The notes beneath the pieces were generated by a model, which made no database searches, was not told where the DNA came from, and saw nothing but the letters and a program-made list of their open reading frames with translations. The position numbers and the translations under genes were made by a program. Positions 10,001-18,527 of a stretch of 64,000 nucleotides of DNA are shown here, piece by piece. The stretch is taken from the NCBI RefSeq assembly GCF_937881195.1, contig NZ_CALGFC010000017.1:30683-94682 (forward strand), read 5' to 3'. The stretch comes from an uncultured Methanobrevibacter sp. GTDB lineage: Archaea; Methanobacteriota; Methanobacteria; Methanobacteriales; Methanobacteriaceae. Position 1 is the stretch's first letter; the number at the start of each line of letters is the position of its first letter.

Positions 10001-10246
10001 CACATTACCTTTACTATTACCTTTTATAGTTGCATTACGTGTAACATTAATTTGATTGAAATTATAATTACCATCAGCAAGATTAATCACTAAATCAGAA
10101 TCAGTATCATGATCAATAACACTCTGAAAATCAGAAGTAGTATTATTACTATTAAGATTATAATTCTGTGCACTAACACCAGACAAAGTAAGCAAAAATA
10201 AAAAAGTTGAAACAACTAAAATAATTGACATAAAACGCTTATTCAT
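7058..10246 (-). CDS. adhesin-like surface protein, beta-helix repeats and Ig-like domains
   Basis: About 1060 residues. A signal peptide (hydrophobic segment ending LSGVSAQ) is followed by a long Asn-rich right-handed beta-helix with repeats of about 28-31 residues built on FxNNNITG. Two Ig-like bacterial-type repeats follow (each starts TNSSII), then a basic C-terminal domain of about 85 residues, probably wall-associating. No C-terminal membrane anchor is seen. The frame is open to 10276. GGGGGTGA at 10268-10261 is the SD, so the start may be the TTG at 10255 (spacing 5) or the ATG at 10246 used here (spacing 14). Methanobrevibacter encodes many such proteins for attachment; the binding partner is unknown. 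Confidence 0.88.
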   Translation of the reverse strand: MNKRFMSIILVVSTFLFLLTLSGVSAQNYNLNSNNTTSDFQSVIDHDTDSDLVINLADGNYNFNQINVTRNATIKGNSKGNVKINGPGTGTLFNITSTNVRIINLTISGFDTAIKSNSSDLTIIDNNITSSSISIDIRSTGADLKGINIENNTINSLISDNNYGAVYISAPANSQVIIEVSLLGNNISSNATIKSKGVFINVPDCRNNIKLFNNNINGTSSGFYLYASNTNNSNITFDNNNITGMTSRTVYLMLSDSKNSNINFINNNIWGINSDMDQFSALSIYAQFNNNFNLTVVNNNITGGHDGISVDTSYSNDTNLTFLNNFINGTSSNGFSWSTPYSKNVNIIFDNNNITGILDGFNLGGFICENFNIIFENNNLLGKISRGIYMDAHINQNINIFFNNNNITGRSYGIYMDVYNNNNTNVTFEDNNIKEADNGVSMDASNNNNTNMTFENNNISGIYGYAALLGLDYGNNTKVLFSCINLTGAEWGIWLGVSNSNNTNITFENNSLIGTSEYGIALTSYSNNNITIFFGNNNINGIFGLGLLLATYDNNNSNITFLKNNITGEFYGVFVYSSESNLCGFNFFNNKINSTKGDGFYFFSNEGDLPTDVTDFIIRGNSIFAPNGAGLNFTGLYVGSFVNVTVEYNHVLALVGVNITGFNDNSSFDYNWWGFNDISSLIFGIDTNNHYILNITNLTSLNNLKIGDSVKFMFLVLNNTLTNDGVDQLPYFVINGTFNGQEFSVNNTSNFTGEFNIDNVGVQLIDGTLDNQNVNFEFSANKVVTNSSIIVSNATFGENVAIYGQLANYTGINFVNVTIDGVNYFVPVNVTGGWNLTYFANRTGDIPVIVSFMSNDNYTAFSNHTNFNVSKLATNSSIIILNATAGKTTIIRGVLVDKNGKPINKASLNVIIGGKSYNVFTSTNGNWNLSYTPSKEGKFIAEVKYSGNSNYLGFTNTMNYTVSKGSDVPTKPDVRLVKKKYSKAIRYGNIVYMKWLTFKNYGYSGSDIVNAHVIYKNLKYNLWKVYNKKIKYKYVDNKIKFKINLKSGKTFKIKIKVYRPIR

Positions 10247-10591
10247 CACAAACAAAATTTTCACCCCCTGATCCAATCAATTATAAAATAAATTTATTTT
10301 AAACATAAAATAAAAAGAGTTATTATTATGTTATAATATATAATATGTAAACTACTAGTATAAAAAAGTTACAATTAGAGGTAAAACATTGAAAGCAGAA
10401 TAATAGTTATTAAAACCTTGAAAATAAAAATAAATAAATAAGTACTACTAATAATGAAAAAAAATTATATGAAAAGTTTAATAAGAATTTTAAAAAGAAA
10501 TGAATGATTTAATATAAATATTATTTTTTTAAATTTAAAAACAAAAAAATTAAAAGAAATAAAAAGTTTAAAAAAATGAAAAAAATCATCC
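10247..10591. other. spacer between two exported-protein genes
   Basis: AT-rich DNA with no supported gene. It contains the SD and presumably the promoter of the adhesin-like gene read leftwards from here. Confidence 0.5.
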
Positions 10592-11068
10592 TCATACTTT
10601 TATATTCTTCATATAAATAAGTGTTTTTATAGGAACCCAATTCTTACCAGAAGTATAACTTACAGTATTTCCCCCACCACTAAAAACTTTAGCATAGATT
10701 GTTTTATAAGAATATTTATCTGAAAACTTACCTAAATTATAGTTATAAAACATATATTTGATTTTAGCTTTGGTTATATATTGTTTGTCATAAATAGTAC
10801 CATGACTATAAAATGAAGTCTTATATTTAAAATATTTAGACTTTTTATAATCAGCTTTATCAGTATAGTAATTTATTCCTTGTTTCCAACCTATAGTATG
10901 GGTTACTTTTTTAATAGGAGTATTTTTTACTACAGTTTTTCCAAAAACATCTTTATTACTTATTTTAACTTTATAATGAGTTGTTTTGCTTGCACTAGAA
11001 GGGGCTAAACATAAAACCATTACAGCTAAAAACATTAACCCCAATATCATTGCTTTTTTATTATTCAT
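10592..11068 (-). CDS. small secreted protein of unknown function
   Basis: 158 residues with a clear signal peptide: a lysine-containing start, a hydrophobic core of about 18 residues and a cut after APSSASK or nearby. The mature part is basic, tyrosine- and lysine-rich and without cysteines, so likely a small beta-rich extracellular domain. AAGGCG precedes the ATG. It lies between the adhesin-like gene and another exported small protein on the same strand, so it probably belongs to the cell-surface set. No family was recognised. Confidence 0.75.
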   Translation of the reverse strand: MNNKKAMILGLMFLAVMVLCLAPSSASKTTHYKVKISNKDVFGKTVVKNTPIKKVTHTIGWKQGINYYTDKADYKKSKYFKYKTSFYSHGTIYDKQYITKAKIKYMFYNYNLGKFSDKYSYKTIYAKVFSGGGNTVSYTSGKNWVPIKTLIYMKNIKV

Positions 11069-11327
11069 ATAAAATCGCCTTGTATATATTTTTTATTTAC
11101 TAGATAATAAAATTTTTCAGAATGAATAGGGAAATTATTCATTTAAATTATTTATCCAATAGCCTAATAGATCTAAAATAATAACTATAAAAAATTATTA
11201 AAAATACAAATTAAAATTATTAAAAATACAAAGTTTTTAAATATAAATTTATTAAGAAAATATTAAATAAAAAAGAGTATCATATTAAAAAAAGAAAATT
11301 TTAAATTAAAAAAGAAAAAAAATGGAA

Positions 11328-11777
11328 TTATGAAGTTGTTAGTGTAACTACTCCATAAGCTGCTGTGGTTGAGCCTTCTTTAACAACTTGACCATCTTTT
11401 AATATTTGAACTTCTAGTAATGCAGAACCTCCACCATTTTTTTGAATAGCTAATGATACTATGTTTGATTCAACATTTTTAACATCGATTGTATCATTTC
11501 CAACACCATCATAACTAGAAGAATCTATAGAGCCAATACTTCCTGACCATGAGTCATCAGTTATTATTTTAACTTGATAACCACTAGCTGCAGGATTTTG
11601 ATTAGAATCTGTTGAAACATTTGTGCCTATTTTATCTGGGGCAAACATTCCCATTGCAGCCAATATTAGTAATACACCTATACAACATACAATTATAATC
11701 CCAAACATTCCTTTTTTCTGTTTATATATTGGTATTTTTTCTTTTGTTTCTTTTTTTGGATTTTTATCTTCATTCAA
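11328..11777 (-). CDS. membrane-anchored exported protein, unknown function
   Basis: 149 residues when started at the TTG at 11777, which has GAGGTG 7 nt upstream. The frame is open 5 codons further, but that would place the SD inside the gene. A charged cytoplasmic segment of about 25 residues precedes one membrane helix (FGIIIVCCIGVLLILAAMGM). An exported domain of about 100 residues follows, rich in Ser, Gly and Asp, ending in STTAAYGVVTLTTS. This layout recurs in Methanobrevibacter surface proteins. It stands next to other exported genes on the same strand. Function unknown. Confidence 0.75.
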   Translation of the reverse strand: MNEDKNPKKETKEKIPIYKQKKGMFGIIIVCCIGVLLILAAMGMFAPDKIGTNVSTDSNQNPAASGYQVKIITDDSWSGSIGSIDSSSYDGVGNDTIDVKNVESNIVSLAIQKNGGGSALLEVQILKDGQVVKEGSTTAAYGVVTLTTS

Positions 11778-11889
11778 TGCCCTACACCTCAATTATTGTT
11801 ATTTCAAAAATATTTCAATGAATGAAAGAAATCTTTTTATAAAAGAAATCTTTTTATAAAAAGGATTTTTTAATTAACTAAAAAAATTT

Positions 11890-12216
11890 TTAATAGATAA
11901 AGAGATATTTGATTGTCTTAACCAATATCATTAATCCTATTCCCCCAAGAATGCCATTAAAAAATCTAAGAGTATTATTACTTTCTCTAAGATTTAAAAA
12001 TTGTGTTAATCCATCTATTATAAATGGAATTAATAGCATTATCGCCAATATAGTAGTATTTAATGTGTATTGAAATGCTATAAAAAATGCAAGAATAATA
12101 TAAATAAAACCACTTAGATAAAAACCAGTACATCTTGAACAAACTGGTAAATAATATTCTTTAACCTTGAAACTTCTTTCAGGTTTTTGATGACATAAAT
12201 ATTTAAAAATATTCAT
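11890..12216 (-). CDS. DUF2085 membrane protein
   Basis: 108 residues with three hydrophobic helices. DUF2085 signatures are visible: CHQKPERSF at the N-terminus (C8, H9), PVCSRCTGFY (C26, C29), then DGLTQF and RESNNTLRFFNG. The conserved Cys/His set may bind a metal near the membrane face. The family is widespread but uncharacterised. The start has only a weak SD (GGTTT). It follows the exported-protein genes on the same strand, with a 112-bp gap. Confidence 0.85.
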   Translation of the reverse strand: MNIFKYLCHQKPERSFKVKEYYLPVCSRCTGFYLSGFIYIILAFFIAFQYTLNTTILAIMLLIPFIIDGLTQFLNLRESNNTLRFFNGILGGIGLMILVKTIKYLFIY

Positions 12217-13002
12217 TTTAAACCAAATTAATTTTTTTACAATTAATTTTTTTACTATTATTTTTTTTACTATTATTTTTTTTATTAAAATTATTATTTA
12301 ACCCTTTCTATTTAAATTCCTAAAATTATATTATATATAACTAAAGAAATAATCTACATATTGATAACTTACTAACTAAATAAGATCGCCTAAAAAACTT
12401 TTATTAAAAATATAGAATCTTATACAAATAAATAATATATTATCTACTAATAATAAAGCAAATATAAAAATTAGGAAGATTTTTTAATATTTTAAAAATT
12501 TATTATTTTTAAATATATTAAATAATATTTTAAATAAATATAGATATAATAAATATTAAAAATTATATTATTAATATAAATAATAATATTCATATCTATA
12601 AATAAATATTATAATTTAAAACAAACCCAATAATTGTTTCTAGTTTTATTTTTAGCCTATTTTATAATAAATAGATATTTTTTATCATTATTACAAATAA
12701 TCTAGAATTACTCCTTAATTTATAATAGAAATATTTTTTAAAATGATATTTTGATAGATATTAAAATGATATTTTGATAGATAATTTTATAAATAGTGAT
12801 TAATATATTGAAAATAAGTATAAAAGAATAACAGATTAGAATTAATTTTTTAGTAATTTTTATAATGTTTTTTGTTGTTAAAGCTATATTAATTATAATA
12901 ACTATCAATACAACAAGAAAAATCTTGAAAATATTAAAGATAATGAATTTTCAAATGAAAAAATATTATTTCATAAAACTTATTAAGTCATTAGGTGAAT
13001 TT
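12217..13002. other. long spacer upstream of UMP kinase
   Basis: 786 bp of very AT-rich DNA. The frame of the UMP kinase gene is open from 12865, but the extra 46 codons are hydrophobic, unlike the family and without an SD. Apart from a 23-bp tandem duplication nothing is recognised. Confidence 0.55.
12738..12783. repeat. 23-bp tandem duplication
   Basis: Two adjacent identical 23-bp units (12738-12760 and 12761-12783), core AAAATGATATTTTGATAGAT, about 220 bp before UMP kinase. Confidence 0.85.
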
Positions 13003-13689
13003 ATGCGTATTGTAGCTGCAATCGGTGGATCTATATTAATAAAAGAATATAACTATAAGAAATTTCAAGAGTATGCTGAAATTTTAGGAAATTTAGCTAA
13101 AGAACATGAGATTTTTGTTGTTGTAGGTGGTGGAAAACCTGCAAGAGATTATATTCAAATTGTTAGAGATCTTAATTGTGGTGAAGCTAAATGTGATGAT
13201 ATTGGTATCGAAGTTACAAGAATCAATGCAAAATTAATGCTTTTAACCTTAGAAGATAAAGCTTATCAAAAAGTTCCACATAATTTCCAAGAAGCTTTAG
13301 AATACTCCGCTAGTGGAAAGATTATTGTAATGGGTGGTACTGAGCCAGCACATAGTACCGATGCGGTTAGTGCAATTTTAGCTGAATATGTTAAAGCAGA
13401 TATTTTAGTGAATTTAACCTCTGTTGATGGAATGTATACTAAAGACCCCAATAAATATTCTGATGCTGAATTAATAGAAGAGATTACAGCTGATGAAATG
13501 TTAGAAGCCATAAAAGGAAAAGATGTTAAAGCTGGAACATACGAATTTTTTGATATGACCGCTATTCAAATGATAAAACGTTCCTCACTTGAAACTGTTA
13601 TAGTTAATGGCGAAGATCCAGAAAATCTAGTTAAAGCTATCAATGGAGAAAAAATTGGAACTAGAGTTGTTCCCAGTAAAAATTCTTAA
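13003..13689 (+). CDS. pyrH: archaeal UMP kinase
   Basis: 228 residues of the amino-acid-kinase fold, phosphorylating UMP to UDP with ATP. The N-terminal AAIGGSIL and VVVGGGKPARDY are the phosphate-binding loops; GGTEPAHSTDAVSA, LTSVDGMYTKDP and the C-terminal GTRV follow the archaeal PyrH pattern. Length is typical of the archaeal group. The ATG at 13003 was selected because AGGTGA lies 5 nt upstream and the family begins MRIV. The 16-bp palindrome GTTATTTATAAATAAC at 13694-13709, just after the stop, may help end transcription. Confidence 0.94.
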   Translation: MRIVAAIGGSILIKEYNYKKFQEYAEILGNLAKEHEIFVVVGGGKPARDYIQIVRDLNCGEAKCDDIGIEVTRINAKLMLLTLEDKAYQKVPHNFQEALEYSASGKIIVMGGTEPAHSTDAVSAILAEYVKADILVNLTSVDGMYTKDPNKYSDAELIEEITADEMLEAIKGKDVKAGTYEFFDMTAIQMIKRSSLETVIVNGEDPENLVKAINGEKIGTRVVPSKNS

Positions 13690-13829
13690 TAAAGTTATTT
13701 ATAAATAACAATAGTATTTATAAATAATAGATACAATTATCATTAGAACTAATCTTACTGTTTAAATGAATTTTATATAAATTAAATATAATAAATTAAA
13801 TTTAATGAATTAAATACAAAGGTGAAATA

Positions 13830-14018
13830 ATGGTTGATATTCATAAACATTGTCCTGTTTGTAACACTCCTATTCCTTTAGAAGAGACTACTTGTTCCCC
13901 CAAATGTCAAGAAATTTTGGAAAGTAGACAAGCACAAATGAAAAGAAGTAGAGTAATCTTATTTGTTGTTATGGTAGTATTCATAGTAATATTTGCATAT
14001 ATGATGTTTTTTAAGTAA
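13830..14018 (+). CDS. DUF2116 zinc-ribbon membrane protein
   Basis: 62 residues: an N-terminal treble-clef-like zinc ribbon (HCPVCNTPIP, then CSPKC) followed by a basic helix and one C-terminal membrane helix. It is therefore a tail-anchored protein with the ribbon in the cytoplasm. This is the archaeal DUF2116 pattern; function unknown. AAGGTGA precedes the ATG. It lies 140 bp behind UMP kinase on the same strand. Confidence 0.88.
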   Translation: MVDIHKHCPVCNTPIPLEETTCSPKCQEILESRQAQMKRSRVILFVVMVVFIVIFAYMMFFK

Positions 14019-14368
14019 GTTTAATTTTTATATAATAAACTTATTTATTAAATTATATAACATACTATTTTTTATTAATTTTTAATTATTTAATTTTAAA
14101 CTTTTTTTTAATATTTTTTAATCTTAATATTTTTATTTTATTTTTTATTATTAACTTTTTATCTTATATTTTATTCTTAGATTTTTATTTTATATCATAT
14201 ATATAAAATTTAATTAGAAATATTTAATATATTCTAAAATTATATATAAATGATAAATAAATTATAATTTAACTATAAATAAATTATAAATATAAAAATA
14301 GTTAATAATAGATTAATAAAATAATAAAACATGATAAATTTGTATCAAAATCAGTGAGGGTGTTTTAA
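14019..14368. other. AT-rich spacer
   Basis: 350 bp, with no gene, hairpin of note or repeat recognised. The end holds the GAGGGTG SD of the YbjQ gene. Confidence 0.5.
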
Positions 14369-14695
14369 ATGTTGTTATCATCTACAAATACATTGGGAAT
14401 TAAAGAAATTGTTGAATATCATGGTTTAGTTACAGGTGACTCATTAATTGGTTCTAATGTATATAAAGATCTATTTTCAGGTGTACGTGATGTTGTAGGT
14501 GGACGGACTTCAGCTTATGAAAAAGAGTTAGAAAAAGCTAGAGAGTTGGCTTTAGATAGTATGAAAGATAAGGCAAAAGAATTAGGTGCAAATGCAATTG
14601 TTGGACTTAAAATTTCCTATAATAATCTCGGAGGAACAATGGGAAATACTATCCTTGTAACAGCATATGGAACAGCTATTTCATATAAAGACTAA
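14369..14695 (+). CDS. YbjQ/UPF0145 family protein
   Basis: 108 residues, full length for the YbjQ (DUF74) family, which forms small ring-shaped oligomers and is loosely annotated as heavy-metal binding. Family landmarks: SSTNTLG at the N-terminus, HGLVTGDSLIGSN, the helix ELEKARELALDSMKDKA, then GANAIVGLKISYN and the final VTAYGTAI strand. A strong GAGGGTG SD precedes it. The next gene on the same strand encodes a membrane protein ending in a related domain, so the two may co-assemble (inference). Confidence 0.9.
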   Translation: MLLSSTNTLGIKEIVEYHGLVTGDSLIGSNVYKDLFSGVRDVVGGRTSAYEKELEKARELALDSMKDKAKELGANAIVGLKISYNNLGGTMGNTILVTAYGTAISYKD

Positions 14696-14808
14696 AAATC
14701 TTGAAAAAAAGTAATTACTTATAATACAAATTTATCATAAATTTAAATTTAATTATAATATAAATTGAAGATTTAAGTTTAAAACAAATATATAAAACAC
14801 TGATTCAA

Positions 14809-15666
14809 ATGATTCTAACAGAATATAGAAAAGCAAAACTTAAAGACATAGCTTATGCCACCCTTTTTATATCAATTGGAACTGCAATAGGAGTTATTTC
14901 TCTTGTTTTATTTTATGCATTCCATATAGCTATTTTTGGATTTAATCTAGGTCTTATTTTTTCCCCAATCATTGCAGGCATTAGTGAAACATATCTAGCA
15001 AAAAGATATTATGGAAAAACAACTGGAGCTGTCAGTGCATTCATATTGTTCTTTATAACAGTATTCTATGGATTTATTTATATAAATAATAGTCTTGGAT
15101 TGAATTTAATAACTGTTGGAAGTGCAGCAGTTATTTTACAAGCAGCTTTCCCCATATTCATCAATTATTTCTTAGTAGTGGTTCTTTTAGGAGTATTATC
15201 TTATACTTTAGGGATTTTCAAAAAATTCATTGACTATATACATATTTCTTTAAAAAAGTTGTACTATAAATTACGTGGAAAAGAATATGTTGAAGAGACA
15301 AGTGAAATGGATTATAATCAAGATATGAAAAGAGTTGATGTAAATAACCTCGGAATTCTTTTTTTAACAATAGATTCAATTCAAAACGAAAATATAAAAA
15401 AGTTTAATGGAGTTTTTGAAGGAGAAATTTTAATACAAACAAAAAAATCATTAACAGAAAATAAGAAAATTAAAGATACTGAAGTGTTAATAAAAAACCT
15501 TGAAAAAGCAAAAGAACAAGCTATAATAAATTTATCTAATAATGCAAAAAATGCAGGTTGCAATAGTATTTTAGATTTAGAAATTCAATATGATACTTTG
15601 AGTACTCTTAAAGAAGATAATATCCACATTGTTGCTCGTGGAACTGGTGTGGAATTGTCTAAATAA
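14809..15666 (+). CDS. membrane protein with C-terminal YbjQ-like domain
   Basis: 285 residues. Residues about 15-165 contain four to five membrane helices with short loops. Residues about 178-285 resemble the adjacent YbjQ protein: GILFLTIDSIQ, FNGVFEGEILI, a helix LEKAKEQAIINLSNNAK, then GCNSILDLEIQYD and HIVARGTGVEL. The arrangement tethers a YbjQ-type ring domain to the membrane. The start has no clear SD. It lies 113 bp behind the free YbjQ gene. Function unknown; similarity was judged by eye. Confidence 0.8.
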   Translation: MILTEYRKAKLKDIAYATLFISIGTAIGVISLVLFYAFHIAIFGFNLGLIFSPIIAGISETYLAKRYYGKTTGAVSAFILFFITVFYGFIYINNSLGLNLITVGSAAVILQAAFPIFINYFLVVVLLGVLSYTLGIFKKFIDYIHISLKKLYYKLRGKEYVEETSEMDYNQDMKRVDVNNLGILFLTIDSIQNENIKKFNGVFEGEILIQTKKSLTENKKIKDTEVLIKNLEKAKEQAIINLSNNAKNAGCNSILDLEIQYDTLSTLKEDNIHIVARGTGVELSK

Positions 15667-15715
15667 AATATTTATTAATTATTTATAATTAATTGAATTA
15701 ATAACATCCAAATTA

Positions 15716-16711
15716 TTAAATCCCAAAAATATAAGATATCGGATCTAATCCTAACATTTTAATTCCCATATAAATTAATAAAATGGCAAAAATTTGATTT
15801 AATCTTTTTTCAGGAATTTTATATACTAATTTTGCTCCTAAATAAGCCATTGGGACTGAAAAAGTAATTATAACTCCAAAATTAACTAAACTAATATATC
15901 CTAAGGAATAAGGCAAATTATTAACACCAAAACCAGAGAAGATATAAGATAATGTACCTCCTATAGCAGTTAACGATATAAAAATAGAAGATAATGCAAT
16001 AGATTTTCTAAGTGAAAATCCTAAAAAAATAAGTATTGGAACTAAAAACACTCCACCACCAATTCCAAGAAGGCCAGAAGAAAATCCAACTAATGTTCCA
16101 AATATAATAGAAAGTTTCAAACTGGGATTGGGATTATTTTCATTAATTTGATTATTTTCACATTCTAAATTATTATTTAGTTTTTTAAAATCATTATTTT
16201 CAATTGGAAAACTATTATTTAACTTTTCATAATTATTATTTTCATTTTTAAGCATAGTATTCTCAAGTTCAGAATTATTACTAAATTTTTCAGAATTTTT
16301 AGAATTTATATTATTCTTATTCTTTGATAAATTTCTACTAAAAATCATAAATATAGCTTTGAAAATAAGGAAAAATCCCAAAATGCTCCCAAGTATATCG
16401 AAAGGAAGATGTGAAGATGTTATCCCTCCTAAAATACCTCCAAACATCCCAAATATTCCTAAAATAATTCCAATTTTTAATAAACCCTTAGATTCTCTTT
16501 GATGACTGTAAGCTCCAGATATTGCAGTAGGAATAATAATTGCAAGACTTGTTCCAAGGGATATCCTTAAAGCTAAATCAGGATCAATGCCCATAGAAGT
16601 TAAAAGGAAATATTGAAGAGGGACCATTAAAAATCCTCCCCCAATGCCGAGTAATCCAGATAAGATTCCTGCGAAAATCCCAATAATCATTAATAAAATA
16701 ATATACTCCAT
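15716..16711 (-). CDS. TSUP-family permease (TauE/SafE)
   Basis: 331 residues. Two homologous halves of hydrophobic helices each begin with the family glycine-rich motif (GLLGIGGGFLMVP and GLLGIGGGVFLVP). TSUP proteins move small sulfur- or carbon-containing anions such as sulfite or sulfoacetate; the substrate is not predictable here. The central cytoplasmic loop (about residues 125-195) is enlarged and Asn/Glu-rich, unlike compact family members. The SD (GGGGTG) lies 14 nt before the ATG, a long spacing. The next gene to the right is divergent. Confidence 0.9.
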   Translation of the reverse strand: MEYIILLMIIGIFAGILSGLLGIGGGFLMVPLQYFLLTSMGIDPDLALRISLGTSLAIIIPTAISGAYSHQRESKGLLKIGIILGIFGMFGGILGGITSSHLPFDILGSILGFFLIFKAIFMIFSRNLSKNKNNINSKNSEKFSNNSELENTMLKNENNNYEKLNNSFPIENNDFKKLNNNLECENNQINENNPNPSLKLSIIFGTLVGFSSGLLGIGGGVFLVPILIFLGFSLRKSIALSSIFISLTAIGGTLSYIFSGFGVNNLPYSLGYISLVNFGVIITFSVPMAYLGAKLVYKIPEKRLNQIFAILLIYMGIKMLGLDPISYIFGI

Positions 16712-17076
16712 AAAAAGAATATTTACACCCCAAAATCTATATCAAAAATGGAAACATGTGAAAATATATGTATCTTTAGTTATATTAATTGTTTGATATT
16801 AAAAATAATTAAATTAGATATTAAATTTTATTATATATTACTAACTTTTTAGAAAGTTACAAAAACCAATAGATGTTTATTAGATTACTAAATTATATAA
16901 GAGTCATAAACCAATATAATTATAAAAATAATATTTAAAAAAATAATTAAAAAAATAATTAAAAAATCAGTTGAATAGTTAGATAAATTAAAAATAAGCT
17001 AATTTAAAAGGATTACTTGAAAATATACTTTTAAAAATTCTAATTGTAAAAATATTATAAATATAAGAGACCGAAC
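16712..17076. other. divergent spacer, nothing recognised
   Basis: 365 bp between the TSUP gene and the divergent membrane-protein gene. It must hold both promoters, but no TATA element could be chosen with confidence in this AT-rich DNA. Confidence 0.45.
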
Positions 17077-18267
17077 ATGAAAATAGATAAATATATTTTA
17101 TTTGGAATTTTATTTATATTTGTAGCCATATTAATCTTTTTTACAGATATTTTCAATCCATTTATAAGACCAATAACACATTTATTTTTAATGGGTTCTT
17201 CAAAAGGAAAAGACATATTATTTTTCTTAATATTAGGTTTATTTTTAATATTAAGTCAATTATTTGAATATGACCATATTTTTAAAGAAAGCAAGCATAT
17301 TAAAAAAATAAAATCTAGCAAAATTTCATCCATATTTAGATTAAATAATAACACTTACATAAAAATTTCATTAATTCTTATTATAGTTACATGCATTTGT
17401 GGACTTTTAATGGAATTAATAATAAGATACCAACTAGGAATTTCCCCATTTACAATTTTTGTATCAATGGATCCTACTCCAACAACTACAAGCATATTAC
17501 ATTCACATATATACAAATCGGTTATTGGAGGAGTTATTGGTTTTTTCCTTTCAATTATGTCTTTAGGAGTTCCTGTGGGCGTTAATACAGGAGATTCTTT
17601 ATACCAATATGTTCCAAAAATAGCCAATATTATAATAATAATTTTACCAATAATATTTATAACACAATTAAATTCAATGAAAAACCGTTTAGATCCAAGT
17701 AGAATACTTTTAATATTTGCATCAACAATAGGACTAATTGGAATATTTGATGGAGGACTATTTTCAGTACCTTGTGCTGGAGCAATATATGGAATGCTAC
17801 TTATATATTTTGATGGGGATGCATTTGATTACTATGTATTAAAAATATTTAATAGTTTACATATAATTAATAAAGATGAAAAATATCTTGAAAATGTCAG
17901 AAATAAGGTTAATTTTTCCTATAGTGATATTAGAAGATTCATACCACATATTTTTTTAGCTTTAATAATTTTATCTGCTATCTCAATTGCAATAATTGGT
18001 ACAGATACAGAAAACTATAAAATTGAGATAATAAATCAAACAAATTCCATTTCAGAATTAAATAATAGTTTAAGCCAATATTCTGTTATATCTATTCAAA
18101 ATAACGATGATAAAACTTTAATTTATATTTCTCCAAAATATAATGAAATGAAACTTCTCAATAATTTGACAAAATCACTTAAAAATCAGGGCGATGCATT
18201 TTCAATGAGCTGGAACTTTTATTCATACCTTCCTAGAAATAATACTAATTTAACCAAAAATATATAA
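17077..18267 (+). CDS. multi-pass membrane protein, unknown function
   Basis: 396 residues with about seven membrane helices (roughly 8-28, 48-66, 95-117, 148-168, 184-202, 210-240, 290-312). A hydrophilic C-terminal domain of about 85 residues follows, rich in Asn and Ser with several N-x-S/T sequons, probably outside the cell. A mid-protein segment has conserved-looking FDGGLFSVPCAGAIYG. No family was recognised. The SD is weak. Codon use resembles its neighbours, so there is no sign of transfer. Confidence 0.7.
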   Translation: MKIDKYILFGILFIFVAILIFFTDIFNPFIRPITHLFLMGSSKGKDILFFLILGLFLILSQLFEYDHIFKESKHIKKIKSSKISSIFRLNNNTYIKISLILIIVTCICGLLMELIIRYQLGISPFTIFVSMDPTPTTTSILHSHIYKSVIGGVIGFFLSIMSLGVPVGVNTGDSLYQYVPKIANIIIIILPIIFITQLNSMKNRLDPSRILLIFASTIGLIGIFDGGLFSVPCAGAIYGMLLIYFDGDAFDYYVLKIFNSLHIINKDEKYLENVRNKVNFSYSDIRRFIPHIFLALIILSAISIAIIGTDTENYKIEIINQTNSISELNNSLSQYSVISIQNNDDKTLIYISPKYNEMKLLNNLTKSLKNQGDAFSMSWNFYSYLPRNNTNLTKNI

Positions 18268-18527
18268 TTTTGAAAGCATATAAAATATAAATATAAATTT
18301 AAGTAATATTATTAATAACATAATTTAATTAAAAGTTAAATTTAATCATAGATCAAAAAAAGATAAATAAACTAAAAATTAAAATAAAAATAAAGATTGA
18401 ATTTGAATAAAAATTGAATTTAAATAATAAAATATAACTAAATATTAAAATAATAATAAATAGAACTAAAAATTATCTAAAATAATTAATTAAAATTATT
18501 AAAAATACTTAAAATAGTTTGATTAAA

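Noticed and set aside
12865..13002. 46-codon upstream extension of UMP kinase
   Set aside because: Hydrophobic and unlike the family; a good AGGTGA SD sits before the internal ATG at 13003.
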